A program made the position numbers and the translations under genes. A stretch of DNA of 6,053 nt, from positions 1-6,053 of the forward strand of contig JBILVB010000207.1 of assembly GCA_044370695.1 (NCBI GenBank), read 5' to 3'. The stretch is from JBEIFW01 sp044370695. Its GTDB lineage: Bacteria; Actinomycetota; Acidimicrobiia; Acidimicrobiales; Ilumatobacteraceae. Within the stretch, counting starts at the first letter, position 1. Each line of letters opens with the position of its first letter. Shown here piece after piece: positions 5,914 through 6,053 of the stretch. The notes under the pieces were generated by a model. That model did not search any database and was not told where the DNA came from. It saw only the letters and a program-made list of their open reading frames with translations.

Positions 5914-5919
5914 ACCGTA
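5914..5919 (-). promoter_or_regulatory. Possible -10 element TACGGT of the flavoprotein gene
   Basis: TACGGT on the minus strand ends 8 bases before the ATG at 5905, the spacing seen in leaderless actinobacterial genes. No good Shine-Dalgarno precedes this ATG, which fits. It favours the 5905 start over the upstream GTG at 5956. No clear -35 element. Confidence 0.35.
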
Positions 5920-5943
5920 GCGGCAAGGCATGCTGTCCGACCG

Positions 5944-6053
5944 ATGCGCGCTGCACCTGCCCCGCCCTCCCCTCGTCCCGCCGTCTCGGGTCTGCCTGCC
6001 TACAAGCCGGGCAAGGCCCTCGAGGTGGCGATGGCCGAGCACGACCTCACCTC
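5944..6053 (+). CDS. hisC: HisC-like pyridoxal-phosphate aminotransferase, N-terminal fragment
   Basis: Only the first 36 codons are in the window; the gene runs off the right edge. After a proline-rich leader (MRAAPAPPSPRP) comes GLPAYKPGK followed by ALEVAMAEHDLTS. The L-P-A-Y-x-P-G-K block is the usual opening of histidinol-phosphate aminotransferases, which make L-histidinol phosphate from imidazole-acetol phosphate in histidine synthesis. Close relatives with the same opening act on aromatic amino acids or in cobalamin side-chain synthesis (CobC/CobD-like), so the exact role cannot be settled from this piece. The ATG lies 38 bases from the divergent flavoprotein start. No strong ribosome binding site is visible; CATGCT near 5929-5934 might be a -10 element of a leaderless transcript. 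Confidence 0.65.
   Translation, partial: MRAAPAPPSPRPAVSGLPAYKPGKALEVAMAEHDLT

Noticed and set aside
5102..5920. Plus-strand frame of 272 codons opposite the flavoprotein
   Set aside because: Shadow of the real gene; no motifs, and codon bias fits only the minus strand.

Overview
The window is very GC-rich DNA with dense, tightly packed genes, GTG and TTG starts and promoters of the TANNNT type. It reads as chromosome of a high-GC Actinomycetota member. The class (perhaps Acidimicrobiia) is only a guess from codon use and protein style. Most of the window is explained by ordinary housekeeping and transport genes. I found no CRISPR array, tRNA, rRNA, transposon or defence system.

Left and centre (1-3232, minus strand): a cobalamin uptake operon. 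A promoter near 3203-3232 feeds an adenosylcobalamin-type riboswitch (about 3050-3196). It is followed by btuF (substrate-binding lipoprotein), btuC (permease) and btuD (ATPase), almost without gaps. The logic is simple: when B12 is abundant the leader binds it and lowers expression of the importer, and when B12 is scarce the importer is made. Just past btuD, at the left edge, lies the N-terminal part of a small heat-shock (Hsp20) protein whose reading frame has no ordinary start codon.

Middle right (3245-4229, plus strand): divergent from the riboswitch runs a gene for a coiled-coil protein with a C4 zinc ribbon (the Rv2229c-like family). After 24 bases comes a small 77-residue helical protein whose tail resembles the last residues of methyl-accepting chemotaxis proteins. 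A long, nearly perfect hairpin (4227-4276) ends this unit and also the convergent gene to its right, and it holds both stop codons.

Right (4274-6053): a minus-strand flavoprotein of the 3-ketosteroid delta-1-dehydrogenase / fumarate reductase flavoprotein group. It is divergent from the first 36 codons of a HisC-like aminotransferase that runs off the right edge.

The points most worth a second look are the startless Hsp20 frame, the chemoreceptor-tail-like small protein, the substrate of the ketosteroid-dehydrogenase-like enzyme, and the hairpin shared by two convergent genes.
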